64,000 nt of DNA from Microbacterium sp. UFMG61 (lineage in GTDB: Bacteria > Actinomycetota > Actinomycetes > Actinomycetales > Microbacteriaceae): positions 276,117 through 340,116 of the forward strand of contig NZ_JACAFP010000001.1 in the NCBI RefSeq assembly GCF_015354505.1, read 5' to 3'. Below are positions 31,909 to 40,608 of the stretch, in pieces (position 1 is the first letter of the stretch; each line of letters opens with the position of its first letter). The notes beneath the pieces are model-generated. The model saw nothing but the letters and a program-made list of their open reading frames with translations, ran no database searches and had not been told where the DNA came from. Both the position numbers and the translations under genes were made by a program.

Positions 31909-33144
31909 TCAGGAGATGACGACCGGGTCGGCCGTGCGGATGCCGGCACGCCGCAGGATCTGCGGGATGCAGCGCTCGACGAAGGTCTCGAAGTCGGAGG
32001 CCTCGGTGTAGAGGTGCGCGGACAGGCGGAAGTACCCGATGCCGCGGAAGCTGGTGAACGCGGTCTCGACTCCGGTCTCGTCGAGCAGGTCCATCCGCAG
32101 GGCATCGGCCTCTTCGCGTGTCGCGCCGAGTCCGAGAGGCAGGCGCACGAGGCGCATCGACGGCACGGGTGAGGGCAGCGGAGTGAGGGGGTCTTCGTCG
32201 CCGTAGGGGCGCAGGCCCTCGGCGATGATCTCGGCACCGGCATCCGCCATCTGCACCATCGCCCGGCGGGCGTTGTGCCAGCCGAACTCGGTTTCGATGA
32301 AGTCGATCGATGCGGGGGTGGCGAGATACGTCGTGGCGTCGATCGTGCCCTGGGTGTCGAAGCGCTCGGGGTAGGGCTCGTTCGCGGCCCACGAGTCGAT
32401 GAGAGGCCACAGCTCATCGCGGTCGGCGGCGTTCGTGACGAGCAGCGCCGAGCCGCGCGGGGCGCAGGGCCACTTGTGCAGATTGCCGAACCACCAGTCG
32501 CCGCCGGCGACCGCCGCCGCGTCGGCGACGAGTCCGGGCGCATGGGCGCCGTCGACGAGCGTGCGGATGCCGCGCTCGGCGGCGAGCTCGGCGATGCGGC
32601 GCGTCGGCAGCATCCGGGCGGTGGGGGAGGTGATCTGGTCGACCACGATCAGGCGCGTGTTCGGGGTGAGAGCGTCGGCGAAGCGCTGCACGACCTCGTC
32701 GTCGCCGGCGAGCAGCGGCAGCTCGACCGCGCGGACGGATGCTCCGAAGCGGCGAGCCAGCCGCTGCGCGCCCATCGTGATCGCGCCATAGCCCTGGTCG
32801 GTGACGAGGATCTCGTCGCCGCGCTCGAGCTGCAGCGCGTTGTAGACGACGGTCGCGGCGGCAGAGGCATTGGGGACGAAGGCGCTGTCGTCGGCGTGCG
32901 CGCCCACGAACGGGGCGGTGCGCTCGCGGGCCTCCCGCACGCGCTCGGCGATGCGGGGGAACCACTCGACGGGGCTGAGATCGGCGCGCCGACGCAGAGC
33001 ATCCTGCTGCGCGATGACTGCGCGGGGAACCGCGCCGAACGATCCGTGGTTGAGGTGGATGACATCGGGATCGAGGGGCCACGCCTCACGGGCTCGCATG
33101 CCGGAGTTCAGCGTGAGCGGGGCGGGGAAGAGTGGTGCGGGCAT
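31909..33144 (-). CDS. Class V aminotransferase-fold PLP enzyme (isopenicillin-N-epimerase-like)
   Basis: 411 residues. Fold-type I PLP enzyme: HLNHGSFGAVPRAV at the start, VDGAHAPGLV (the Asp that binds the pyridine nitrogen), and GNLHKWPCAPRGSALL with the Schiff-base Lys. This motif set is that of the isopenicillin N epimerase / EgtE-like / cysteine-desulfurase superfamily. Substrate unknown. ATG 33144 is chosen; an upstream start at 33180 lies in the operator region. It is first in an operon with a sugar ABC importer, an unusual pairing. Confidence 0.85.
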   Translation of the reverse strand: MPAPLFPAPLTLNSGMRAREAWPLDPDVIHLNHGSFGAVPRAVIAQQDALRRRADLSPVEWFPRIAERVREARERTAPFVGAHADDSAFVPNASAAATVVYNALQLERGDEILVTDQGYGAITMGAQRLARRFGASVRAVELPLLAGDDEVVQRFADALTPNTRLIVVDQITSPTARMLPTRRIAELAAERGIRTLVDGAHAPGLVADAAAVAGGDWWFGNLHKWPCAPRGSALLVTNAADRDELWPLIDSWAANEPYPERFDTQGTIDATTYLATPASIDFIETEFGWHNARRAMVQMADAGAEIIAEGLRPYGDEDPLTPLPSPVPSMRLVRLPLGLGATREEADALRMDLLDETGVETAFTSFRGIGYFRLSAHLYTEASDFETFVERCIPQILRRAGIRTADPVVIS

Positions 33145-33170
33145 CGGTCCTCGTCGGTGCGTCGGGGGGA

Positions 33171-33246
33171 GTTGTTGCACAACTTTGCCACAGAGCTTGG
33201 GAAATGGCTACGAAAAGGTGAGTATGAAACATAGTTGTCATACGAA
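33171..33246. promoter_or_regulatory. Candidate GntR operators (GTTGT-N3-ACAAC type)
   Basis: GTTGT-TGC-ACAAC (33171-33183) is a perfect palindrome, and GTTGT-CAT-ACGAA (33234-33246) is a close match. GTATG...CATAC also flanks the second. Both lie between the divergent PLP-enzyme operon and the FadR-type regulator gene, and resemble FadR-family operators (TTGT-N3-ACAA). Confidence 0.55.
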
Positions 33247-33309
33247 TTTGATGCGGTGGCTATGTCCGACAGACTCACAGAGGGATCAGGCGGTGGCGGG
33301 AGGATGACC

Positions 33310-34023
33310 ATGAGCGCTTTGGACACGGCCCTGCACGGGTTGCGCACGCTGATCGCCGACGGTGCCCTGCGCCCGGGCGACCGCCTGCCCAGCGAGGGTG
33401 AGCTGTGCGAGACGCTCGGCGTCTCACGCGGGTCGCTGCGCGAAGCCATCCGGATGCTGGCCGCGCTCGGCGTGCTCGAGACCCGGCACGGCTCCGGGAG
33501 CTACGTCGGTGAGCTGCGCGCCGCCGACCTGATCGGCAGCCTGTCGCTGACCGTCGGGCTGCTGCCCATGGCCGGTGTGCTCGAACTCACCGAGCTGCGT
33601 CGTGTGCTCGAACCGCACGCGGCCGCGCTCGCCGCAGCCCGAATCGACGCGACGACCATCGACTCGCTCGGCCGGATCCTCGACGAGATCGAGGGCAGCG
33701 ACGACCTCGAGGCGCACTCGCGGCTCGACCACGCCTTCCACATGACGATCTCGCGGGTCGCGGGCAACGACGCGCTCACGAGCCTGATCGACGTGCTGCG
33801 CTCACGGTCGCGCGCGTATCGGATTCCGGATGCCGACGATGCGGCCGAGCTCAAGCTGCACTCGGACGCCGGGCACCGCGCGATCCTGCGGGGTCTCGCC
33901 GCGGCAGATCCGGTCGCCGCGTCGGCTGCGGCATCCGCGCATGTGGCTCAGACCGAGTACTGGGTGCGGCGGTATTCGGGTGCCGAGTCGCCGGCGGCGG
34001 AACCGGTGCCGGGGCTGGACTGA
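33310..34023 (+). CDS. FadR-type GntR regulator
   Basis: 237 residues from ATG 33310, chosen because GCGGGAGG lies 6 nt upstream. Starts upstream (TTG 33235, ATG 33262, ATG 33304) are possible in frame but less well placed. Winged helix at 1-70 (RPGDRLPSEGELCETLGVSRGSLREAIRML), then an all-helical FCD domain with metal/ligand-type residues (DHAFHMTISRVAGN, HSDAGHRAIL). It probably controls the divergent PLP-enzyme/ABC operon. Confidence 0.88.
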   Translation: MSALDTALHGLRTLIADGALRPGDRLPSEGELCETLGVSRGSLREAIRMLAALGVLETRHGSGSYVGELRAADLIGSLSLTVGLLPMAGVLELTELRRVLEPHAAALAAARIDATTIDSLGRILDEIEGSDDLEAHSRLDHAFHMTISRVAGNDALTSLIDVLRSRSRAYRIPDADDAAELKLHSDAGHRAILRGLAAADPVAASAAASAHVAQTEYWVRRYSGAESPAAEPVPGLD

Positions 34024-34051
34024 GGCGCTGCGCCCGGTCTGCGGAGGCTGT

Positions 34052-34159
34052 CCCGATCTGTGAGCCGTCCCGATCCGCGGGGGCTGTCCCGATCTGCGGG
34101 CCATTCCCGATCTGTGAGCCGTCCCAATCTGCGGGGGCTGTCCCGATCTGCGGGCCATT
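34052..34159. repeat. Tandem repeat: two 54-bp units built from ~18-bp subunits
   Basis: Two copies of a 54-bp unit differing at two bases. Each unit is three related subunits beginning CCCGATCTG (17, 19 and 18 nt). Degenerate sequence with GTCCGCTGATCGGG follows to about 34255. The whole 235-bp gap lies between convergent gene ends and has no other feature. Confidence 0.85.
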
Positions 34160-34258
34160 CCCGCCGATCCGTCCGCTGATCGGGGCCGGGTCCGCTGATC
34201 GGGACCGCGAGCGCGACCGGGACCGCGGCCGGGTCCGCGCATCGGGCCGACCGACGCG

Positions 34259-34774
34259 TCAGGCGACGGTGATGTCGACCTGCACCTCGGTCGCGATGCG
34301 TTCGAGGTCACGGCGCAGGGCGTCGAGGTCGACCGAGGACGGGATGCGAGCGACCACGGATGCCTCGAACAGGCGGCCGCCGGCCATCGCCGCGTCGCGG
34401 GTCTCGGTCGCGAGCTCCTCGATGCTGAGGTCATGGGCGCTGAGCACGCCGGACACCTCTCGGACGATGCCGGGGCGGTCGTTGCCGAGCACCTGGATCT
34501 CGAGCACCCTGTCGTCGGCATCCGACTCGGCCGGTGCTCCGGTGAGCACGGCGAGGGTCAGCAGGCCCTGGCCCTGCAGTTCGCGGAGTGCGGCCTGAAG
34601 CCCCTCCGAGTGCTCGGGGGTGACCGAGACCTCGATGACTCCGGCGAAGGTTCCGGCGAGCTCGGCCAGCGAGCTGTTCTCCCAGTTGCCGCCATGGGCA
34701 TCGACGACATCGGCGACGGCTGCGACGAGTCCGGGGCGATCAGCACCCGCGACAGTGAGGATGAGAGTAGTCAT
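34259..34774 (-). CDS. Tandem ACT-domain protein (GcvR-like)
   Basis: 171 residues with two ACT domains: residues 1-75 (LILTVAGADRPGLVAAVADVV) and about 90-165 (LEIQVLGNDRPGIVREVSGVL). This two-ACT layout is that of GcvR, the glycine-cleavage regulator; in actinobacteria such proteins are of unknown role and probably sense an amino acid. ATG 34774 follows TACGCT by 6 nt (leaderless); the extension to 34795 is rejected. Confidence 0.85.
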   Translation of the reverse strand: MTTLILTVAGADRPGLVAAVADVVDAHGGNWENSSLAELAGTFAGVIEVSVTPEHSEGLQAALRELQGQGLLTLAVLTGAPAESDADDRVLEIQVLGNDRPGIVREVSGVLSAHDLSIEELATETRDAAMAGGRLFEASVVARIPSSVDLDALRRDLERIATEVQVDITVA

Positions 34775-34789
34775 GCGGCCAGCGTAGCC

Positions 34790-34875
34790 GTTCACGATTC
34801 AGCACCAGCGGCCGCAAGCCAGGCGAAACGGGCGGCCAGGTGGCCGATCGACGGCGTCCGTGCTGAATCGTGAAC
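34790..34875. repeat. Long-spacer inverted repeat
   Basis: GTTCACGATTCAGCAC at 34790-34805 and its exact complement at 34860-34875 enclose 54 bp that contains GGCCGC/GCGGCC pairs. A palindromic element like the TTCGAATCG family in size and position, but with different arms. Confidence 0.75.
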
Positions 34876-34898
34876 GAGCAGGTCGGGCGAACCGCGGC

Positions 34899-35957
34899 TC
34901 ACTCGACCCAGTCGCCGGTCTCCAGGAAGTGGTCGAGCCGAGCGCGGTGGGGGGCGAGATCCCAGCCTTGCTCGGCGACCCAGTCGGCGTTGAAGTACGT
35001 GCCGGCGTAGCGGATGCCGCTGTCGCAGATCAGCGTGACGATGCTGCCGGTCTCGCCGGCGGCGCGCATGCGTGCGATCAGTTGGAAGACGCCGTACAGG
35101 TTGGTGCCGGTAGATCCTCCGGCCCAGTGCAGCGTGCGCTCGCGCAGCATCCGGATCGCGGCGATCGACCCGGCGTCGGGCACGCGGATCATCTCGTCGA
35201 TGACGGTCGGCACGAACGAGGCCTCGACGCGGGGTCGGCCGATGCCCTCGATGCGGCTGGGGCGGCCGGCGGGCGGATCGACGGTTCCGGCCCATCCGTC
35301 GAAGAACGCCGAGCCCTCGGGATCGACGACCGCGATCTGCGTCTCATGGCGGCGGTACTTCACGTACCGGCCGAACGTCGCGCTCGTGCCGCCGGTGCCT
35401 GCGCCCACGACGATCCACCGGGGGATCGGATGCCGCTCCTGCGACAGCTGGCTGAACACGCTCTCGGCGATGTTGTTGTTGCCGCGCCAGTCGGTCGCCC
35501 GCTCGGCGAACGTGAACTGGTCGAGATAGTGACCGTGGCACTCCGACGCCAGACGTTGCGCCTCGGGAGACATGTCTTCGGCGCGGTCGACGAAGTGACA
35601 GCGGCCGCCGTAGAACTCGATGAGGTCGATCTTCTCCTGGCTCGTCGACCGCGGCACGACCGTGACGAAGGGCAGCCCCAGCATCCGTGCGAAGTACGCC
35701 TCGGAGACGGCGGTCGATCCGCTCGACGACTCGACGAGCGTCGAGTGCTCGGTGATGCGGCCGTTCACGAGTCCGTAGAGGATCAGCGAGCGCGCGAGGC
35801 GATGCTTGAGCGAACCGGTGGGGTGCACGGACTCGTCTTTGAGGTACAGATCGATGCCCCACTCGGGTGGCAACGGGAAGAGGTGCAGGTGCGTGTCTGC
35901 GCTGCGGTTCGCGTCGGCTTCCAGCAGGGCGATCGCAGTGCTGGTCCAGTCGCTCAT
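34899..35957 (-). CDS. cds1: PLP-dependent cysteine desulfhydrase (Cds1-like)
   Basis: 352 residues, fold-type II PLP enzyme. [37 protein letters not shown] (Schiff-base Lys) and the phosphate loop [14 protein letters not shown]. The [21 protein letters not shown] signature matches what I recall of the mycobacterial L-cysteine desulfhydrase Cds1 group, which releases H2S from cysteine, rather than O-acetylserine sulfhydrylase. ATG 35957 follows TACGCT by 6 nt; the long frame upstream belongs to the Pro-rich gene's opposite frames. Confidence 0.85.
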   Translation of the reverse strand: MSDWTSTAIALLEADANRSADTHLHLFPLPPEWGIDLYLKDESVHPTGSLKHRLARSLILYGLVNGRITEHSTLVESSSGSTAVSEAYFARMLGLPFVTVVPRSTSQEKIDLIEFYGGRCHFVDRAEDMSPEAQRLASECHGHYLDQFTFAERATDWRGNNNIAESVFSQLSQERHPIPRWIVVGAGTGGTSATFGRYVKYRRHETQIAVVDPEGSAFFDGWAGTVDPPAGRPSRIEGIGRPRVEASFVPTVIDEMIRVPDAGSIAAIRMLRERTLHWAGGSTGTNLYGVFQLIARMRAAGETGSIVTLICDSGIRYAGTYFNADWVAEQGWDLAPHRARLDHFLETGDWVE

Positions 35958-35977
35958 GCTTCGAGCGTAACGCGCCG

Positions 35978-37048
35978 CTACTTGGCGGTGTATCCGCCCT
36001 CGCCCGTCTCTCCGTCGTAGGTGAAGACCCGGTCTTCGAGGGTGATCTCGATGTCGTCGCCGAGGGGCTGCTGCGCGAGCAGCCGCTCTTCGAGCATGGT
36101 CATGCGCTGCTCGTACTCGTCGGCGGTCGCGGCGTCCACGCCCCAGATCGTCGCGACCTTCATATCCGTGAGGAAGTAGAGGAACGCGCTGACCGCGGTG
36201 CGATTGAACTCGGTGTCGGGGATGCTCTGCCACAGCTCGCCGGAATCGCGGAGCCGTTTGTACTCGTCGATCTTCTGCTCGAGCCGATCGGCGATGGCCG
36301 CCCCGGCCTCGGGATCGGCCGGTGCATCGGATGAGCCGTCGTCGGGCACGGCGCTCGGCTCGGACGGTTGCCCGCCCTCGGGGGCGACGGAGGTCGGACT
36401 CGGCACCGCGATCGGCGTCGCCGGGGATGACCCCAGAATCAGGCTGACCGCCACGGCGACGCCGATCACGACGAGCACGGCCATCGCGCCGACGATGCTG
36501 AGCACCACGGCCAGATTGCGGCCGCCGGATCGCGGGGGAGGGGGCGCGGAGGACGAGAGCGGATAGGCGCCAGCGGCAGAGGGAGCGGGCTGAGGATAGG
36601 CGGGCGGCGGATATGCGGGCTGGGCGTATCCGGGCGGCGGATATGCGGGCTGGGCGTAGGGCGCGGATTGCGGGTGGCCGGGCTGCGGATGCTGCGCCGG
36701 AGCGCTCGAGTACGGCGGAGCGCTCGAGTACGGCGGAGCGCTCGAGTACGGCGGGACCGTTCCCGGATGGCTGCCCAGCGCGGGAGCGCCGGTCGGCGAT
36801 GCTCCGGACCCCGGCGGCCCCGGCCACTGTGGAAGTGGGGGCCCGGCCGGTGCGCCGAGCGGCGGCGCGAGCGGAACAGCGGGCGGAACCGGTGCCGACG
36901 AGCCGGCGGGAGCCGGAGGAACGACGAGCTCGGGCTGCGCGACGGGCTCGGGCTGCGCGACGGGCTCGGGCTGCGCGATCGGCTCGGGCTGTGCTGCAGC
37001 ATCCTGCGCTCCAGCATCCTGTCCTGACGCATCCCGCTCGTTCGTCAT
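35978..37048 (-). CDS. Pro-rich single-pass membrane protein
   Basis: 356 residues. A Pro/Gln/Ala-rich cytoplasmic half (1-195) carries QPEPVA, PYSSAP and QPAYPPP repeats. One TM helix follows (about 200-222, [28 protein letters not shown]), then a linker and a ~110-residue extracytoplasmic domain ([43 protein letters not shown]). I do not recognise the outer domain. GGAGAG lies 6 nt before ATG 37048. Confidence 0.8.
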   Translation of the reverse strand: MTNERDASGQDAGAQDAAAQPEPIAQPEPVAQPEPVAQPELVVPPAPAGSSAPVPPAVPLAPPLGAPAGPPLPQWPGPPGSGASPTGAPALGSHPGTVPPYSSAPPYSSAPPYSSAPAQHPQPGHPQSAPYAQPAYPPPGYAQPAYPPPAYPQPAPSAAGAYPLSSSAPPPPRSGGRNLAVVLSIVGAMAVLVVIGVAVAVSLILGSSPATPIAVPSPTSVAPEGGQPSEPSAVPDDGSSDAPADPEAGAAIADRLEQKIDEYKRLRDSGELWQSIPDTEFNRTAVSAFLYFLTDMKVATIWGVDAATADEYEQRMTMLEERLLAQQPLGDDIEITLEDRVFTYDGETGEGGYTAK

Positions 37049-37097
37049 CGACGCTCTCCCCCCCGGTGCGCGGCGCCGCGTGCGCCTTCGAGAAAGG

Positions 37098-37802
37098 TTA
37101 GTCGGCCCCGCCGACAGCGGAAACTCGAGTCGATGCCGCCTGGCGCAGCCACTGCTCGACGCCCGCGATGTGTGCGGTCGTGAGCGAGGTGGCGAGGGCA
37201 GGATCGTGGCGGGCAATCGCGTCGGCGATGCCGCGGTGCTCGGCGAGCGTGCGCTCGGTGGCGCCGCCCTCGGTGAGGCCGCGCCACACGCGTGCCCGGA
37301 CCGTCTGGCTGCTGAGGTGCTCGATCAGGCTCGCGAGGTACGCGTTGCCCGACATCGCGGCGATCTCGCGGTGGAAGCGGATGTCGTGCTCGACAATCTC
37401 CTCGACGGTCGAGGTCGCGTCGACGGACGAGACCTCATGGACCAGCGCGGCGATCGCGTCAACGGTGCCGAGGGTCGCCGCCAGGCCGGTGGCCTGCGAC
37501 TCGAGCATGCGCCTGACCGCGAAGATCTCGAGCATCGAATCGTCGTCGTGCATGTCGACCACGAACGAGATCGCTTCGAGCAGCAGGTGCGGTTCGAGGC
37601 TCGTGACGTACGTGCCGTCGCCGCGCCGCACATCGAGCACGCGGATGACCTCGAGCGCCTTCACGGCCTCGCGCATCGAGCTGCGAGAGAGGCCGAGTCG
37701 TTCGGCGAGCTCCTTCTCGGGCGGGAGCCGGTCGCCGGGCGACAGCTCGCCCGAGACGATCATCGCCTTGATCTTCGCGATCGCCTCATCGGTCACTGCC
37801 AC
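37098..37802 (-). CDS. FadR-type GntR regulator of the L-fucose cluster (inferred)
   Basis: 234 residues: a winged helix (residues 5-70, SGELSPGDRLPPEKELAERLGLSRSSMREAVKAL) and an FCD domain (DIRFHREIAAMSGN, EHRGIADAIARHD). The GTG follows TAGGAT by 6 nt, so the message is leaderless. It is divergent from the lactonase gene. The half-sites GGACATC and GATGTCT flank its -10 box, and the same motif recurs at 40544 and 40377, so it probably represses the pathway and itself. Confidence 0.88.
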   Translation of the reverse strand: MAVTDEAIAKIKAMIVSGELSPGDRLPPEKELAERLGLSRSSMREAVKALEVIRVLDVRRGDGTYVTSLEPHLLLEAISFVVDMHDDDSMLEIFAVRRMLESQATGLAATLGTVDAIAALVHEVSSVDATSTVEEIVEHDIRFHREIAAMSGNAYLASLIEHLSSQTVRARVWRGLTEGGATERTLAEHRGIADAIARHDPALATSLTTAHIAGVEQWLRQAASTRVSAVGGAD

Positions 37803-37804
37803 TC

Positions 37805-37832
37805 GGACATCCTAGCGATTGATCCGATGTCT
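37805..37832. promoter_or_regulatory. Candidate operator half-sites at the regulator/lactonase divide
   Basis: GGACATC (37805-37811) and GATGTCT (37826-37832) form an interrupted inverted repeat across the regulator's -10 box (TAGGAT). The string ATCCGATGTCT at 37822-37832 recurs exactly, in complement, at 40544-40554. Confidence 0.6.
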
Positions 37833-37848
37833 GCGGCAGGATGGGGGC

Positions 37849-38829
37849 ATGCGCGTACTCGATTCGCACCTGCACCTCTGGTCGCCCGACACTCTGACGT
37901 ACACCTGGCTCAAGGGCCCGCTCGCCTGGGAGTTCGCGGCGCTCGAGATCGCGCACTCCCGGGTCGACCGGGCCACGATCGAGAAGGCGGTGTTCGTGCA
38001 GGCCGAGACGATCGAGGACGACTTCCTCGCCGAGGTGCGGTGGGTCGCCGCTCAGGCCCGGGAAGCGGGCGTCGCCGCGATCGTCGCCGGTGCGCGGCTC
38101 GACCGCGGCACCGACACCACGGCGCATCTCGAAGGGCTCGCGGCCGAACCGCTCGTCGTCGGGGTGCGGCACAATCTGCAGGGCGAACCCGACGGACTCG
38201 CGGTTTCGGCGGCATTCGTGACCGGAGCACGAGAAGTCGCCGCCCGGGGCTGGACCTTCGACGCCTGTGTACGCGCTCCGCAGCTGCCCGAGATCGCACG
38301 TCTCGCCGGTGCCGTGCCCGAGCTGCGGATGGTGCTCGATCACCTCGGCAAGCCCACCGTCGGCACGGCGGATGCCCCGGCGACGCCCACGATGGAGTGG
38401 GTGCGCGACCTCGACGACCTGGCGCGGCATCCGCAGGTCTCCTGCAAACTGTCCGGGCTGCCCGGCGAGGCCGCGGGGGATTGGTCGCCTGCCCAGCTCG
38501 AGCCGTTCCTCGATGCGGCGGCCGATGCGTTCGGGGCAGAGCGGCTGATGTGGGGGAGTGACTGGCCCGTGTCGGTCATCGGTCCCGCCGAGCCGGGCGA
38601 CCCGCATGCCCCCGAAGACGGGTCGCCGACCTACCAGCCGACGGCCCGGAGTCGATGGGCGGATGCCGTGATCGCCTGGGCCGAGAAGCGCGGCCACGAT
38701 CTCGATGCGATCTTCTGGGCGAATGCCGAGGAGTTCTATCGCGTCGGTCAGTGGTCGACGCATGCGGATGCTCGGGACGAGCGGCCCCGCCGCGGCATCC
38801 GGGCCTGGTTGCGCGGCGGACGAGCGTAG
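37849..38829 (+). CDS. Amidohydrolase, probable L-fucono-lactonase
   Basis: 326 residues. Amidohydrolase fold of the COG3618 lactonase group: LDSHLHLWSPD (HxH metal ligands), VRHNLQGEP, a His in LDHLGKP, CKLSGL, and MWGSDWPV (catalytic Asp). In fucose pathways this class opens L-fucono-1,5-lactone to L-fuconate; context supports that step here. ATG 37849 has a GGATGGGGG ribosome site; the start at 37819 is less likely. A C-terminal 40-residue Arg-rich tail is unusual. Confidence 0.85.
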   Translation: MRVLDSHLHLWSPDTLTYTWLKGPLAWEFAALEIAHSRVDRATIEKAVFVQAETIEDDFLAEVRWVAAQAREAGVAAIVAGARLDRGTDTTAHLEGLAAEPLVVGVRHNLQGEPDGLAVSAAFVTGAREVAARGWTFDACVRAPQLPEIARLAGAVPELRMVLDHLGKPTVGTADAPATPTMEWVRDLDDLARHPQVSCKLSGLPGEAAGDWSPAQLEPFLDAAADAFGAERLMWGSDWPVSVIGPAEPGDPHAPEDGSPTYQPTARSRWADAVIAWAEKRGHDLDAIFWANAEEFYRVGQWSTHADARDERPRRGIRAWLRGGRA

Positions 38830-38857
38830 CGCCGGCGTTCGCGTCGCCCCCGCTGCG

Positions 38858-39616
38858 TCAGCTGCCGACCGGACGCAGACGCAGCTGCGCCATGCCGCCG
38901 TCGACCTCGATGAACGTTCCCGTCGTCGATCCCGCGGCCGGTGACACCAGGTAGGCGACGGCGGCGGCGACCTCGTCGGGCGAGACCAGGCGGCCGTGCG
39001 GCTGGCGGGCCTCGAGGGCGGCGCGCTCGGCGATCGGGTCCGCTGCCGAGTCGAGCAGGCGCCCGACCCAGGGAGTGTCGGCGGTGCCGGGGTTCACGGC
39101 GTTCACACGGATGCCGTCGCGCAGGTGGTCGGCAGCCATGGCGCGCGTCAGGGCCGAGACCGCTCCCTTCGACGCGCTGTACAGAGCGCGCTGCGGCAGC
39201 CCGGTCGTCGAGGCGATGGATGCCGTGTTGCAGACCGCTGCGCTCGGCGACTTCTTGAGCCAGGGCAGCGCCGCCGAGGTGACGCGCGCGATGCCGGTGA
39301 CGTTGATCGAGAGCACTCGGGCCCACTCGTCGTCGTCGTTCGCGCTGATGTCGCCCTGCGCGCCGATGCCGGCGTTGTTGACCACAATGTCGATGCGGCC
39401 GAACTTCTCGGCGACGGCGGCGACGGCGGCATCCACCGACGCGCGGTCCGAGACGTCGGCCGTGAACGCGGCGAAGGCGGCATCCGCACCGGACGTGTCG
39501 CGGTCGAGCACCGCGATCCGCGCGCCGTCGGCATGCAGACGGGCGGCGATGGCCTCCCCGATCCCGGATGCTCCGCCGGTGACGATCGCGACGAGTCCGT
39601 CGAGTGCGCTGCTCAC
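38858..39616 (-). CDS. SDR, probable 2-keto-3-deoxy-L-fuconate dehydrogenase
   Basis: 252 residues. TGGASGIG cofactor motif, VLDRD (Asp for NAD+), NNAGIG, catalytic NTASIAS and YSASK, and a GGM terminus. It would oxidise 2-keto-3-deoxy-L-fuconate to 2,4-diketo-3-deoxy-L-fuconate, the step between the dehydratase and the FAH-family hydrolase with which it is translationally coupled (GTGA overlap at 39613-39616). Confidence 0.85.
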   Translation of the reverse strand: MSSALDGLVAIVTGGASGIGEAIAARLHADGARIAVLDRDTSGADAAFAAFTADVSDRASVDAAVAAVAEKFGRIDIVVNNAGIGAQGDISANDDDEWARVLSINVTGIARVTSAALPWLKKSPSAAVCNTASIASTTGLPQRALYSASKGAVSALTRAMAADHLRDGIRVNAVNPGTADTPWVGRLLDSAADPIAERAALEARQPHGRLVSPDEVAAAVAYLVSPAAGSTTGTFIEVDGGMAQLRLRPVGS

Positions 39617-40473
39617 TTCTCTGCCTCCCATGCCACGAACTCCTGGCGCTGATGCCCGAGTCCCTCGATCTCGATCTCCACCACATCGCCCGCGGTCAGG
39701 TACGGGAACCTGCCGCCGAACGCGACGCCCTGCGGGGTGCCGGTGAGGATCAGGTCGCCCGGCTCGAGCGTGACGTACTGCGACAGGTGGTGCACGATCA
39801 CACGGACGTCGAAGATCATGTCGTTCGTGTTCGAGTCCTGACGGGGCTCGCGGTTGACCCAGCTGCGCAGCCGCAGATCGTCGACGTCGACCTCGTCGGG
39901 GGTGACCAGCCACGGGCCGGTGGGGTTGAAGCCGGGTGCGATCTTGCCCTTCGACCACTGTCCGCCCGAGACCTCCATCTGGAAGGCGCGCTCCGAGACG
40001 TCGTTCGCCACCACATAGCCGGCGATGTGCGCGTCCGCATCCTCCGGCGAGTCGAGGTAGGCCGCGCGGGCGCCGATGACGATGCCGAGCTCGACCTCCC
40101 AGTCGGTCTTCTCGCTGCCGCGGGGGATCGTGACCGCGTCGTTCGGGCCGACGACGGTGTTCGGCGTCTTCAAGAACATGATCGGCACGGTGGGCGGCTC
40201 GGCGCCCGATTCGCGCGCATGGGCGGCGTAGTTCTGGCCGATGCAGATGACGGCGCTCGGGCGGGCGATCGGCGCTCCGATGCGCATTGCGGCGGCATCC
40301 GCGAGTTCGGGCAGAATGCCCGAGGCGATCGCCTCGGCGACGCGAGAGCGGAAGTCGCCGGCGAGGAAGTCGCCGTTGACATCGGATGTCAGTGCGCGCA
40401 GGTCGAGGTGGCGGTCGCCCTCGATGACGACGGGGATCTCGGCGCCGGCGGGGCCCAGACGTGCGAACTTCAT
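39613..40473 (-). CDS. Fumarylacetoacetate-hydrolase family, probable 2,4-diketo-3-deoxy-L-fuconate hydrolase
   Basis: 286 residues. The N-terminal domain is followed by the catalytic FAH domain: CIGQNYAAHARESG (His), DWEVELGIVIG (Glu metal ligands), NDVSERAFQ (Asp) and LTGTPQGVAFG. In the non-phosphorylating fucose route a FAH enzyme splits the diketo acid into pyruvate and L-lactate. AGGAGA lies 5 nt before the ATG. Divergent from the fuconate dehydratase gene. A TGACATC-G-GATGTCA operator-like palindrome lies inside the coding region at 40377. Confidence 0.87.
   Translation of the reverse strand: MKFARLGPAGAEIPVVIEGDRHLDLRALTSDVNGDFLAGDFRSRVAEAIASGILPELADAAAMRIGAPIARPSAVICIGQNYAAHARESGAEPPTVPIMFLKTPNTVVGPNDAVTIPRGSEKTDWEVELGIVIGARAAYLDSPEDADAHIAGYVVANDVSERAFQMEVSGGQWSKGKIAPGFNPTGPWLVTPDEVDVDDLRLRSWVNREPRQDSNTNDMIFDVRVIVHHLSQYVTLEPGDLILTGTPQGVAFGGRFPYLTAGDVVEIEIEGLGHQRQEFVAWEAEK
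40377..40391. promoter_or_regulatory. Intragenic operator-like palindrome TGACATC-G-GATGTCA
   Basis: A perfect 7-1-7 palindrome about 85 bp inside the hydrolase gene. It is the best-formed copy of the motif seen at 37822 and 40544, so it may be an auxiliary site for the local FadR-type regulator. Confidence 0.55.
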
Positions 40474-40543
40474 TGTCTCTCCTGATCTCCCGGGAAGACT
40501 CCCGATTCGACGGCGCCGATCTGGCGTGCCTCGTTGACAGTAT

Positions 40544-40558
40544 AGACATCGGATGTTT
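40544..40558. promoter_or_regulatory. Operator AGACATC-G-GATGTTT in the divergent fucose promoter
   Basis: Sits between the minus-strand hydrolase/dehydrogenase pair and the plus-strand dehydratase operon. A TTGACA -35-like box is at 40534-40539, right beside it. It matches the intragenic palindrome at 12 of 15 positions. Confidence 0.65.
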
Positions 40559-40608
40559 ACACTCCAAGGGATTTGCACGAATCCCCAGCCCGTGCACGAG
40601 AGGACCCC

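Noticed and set aside
32870..33309. Plus-strand frames over the PLP enzyme start
   Set aside because: Shadow of the minus-strand PLP enzyme; no ribosome site and no recognisable domain.
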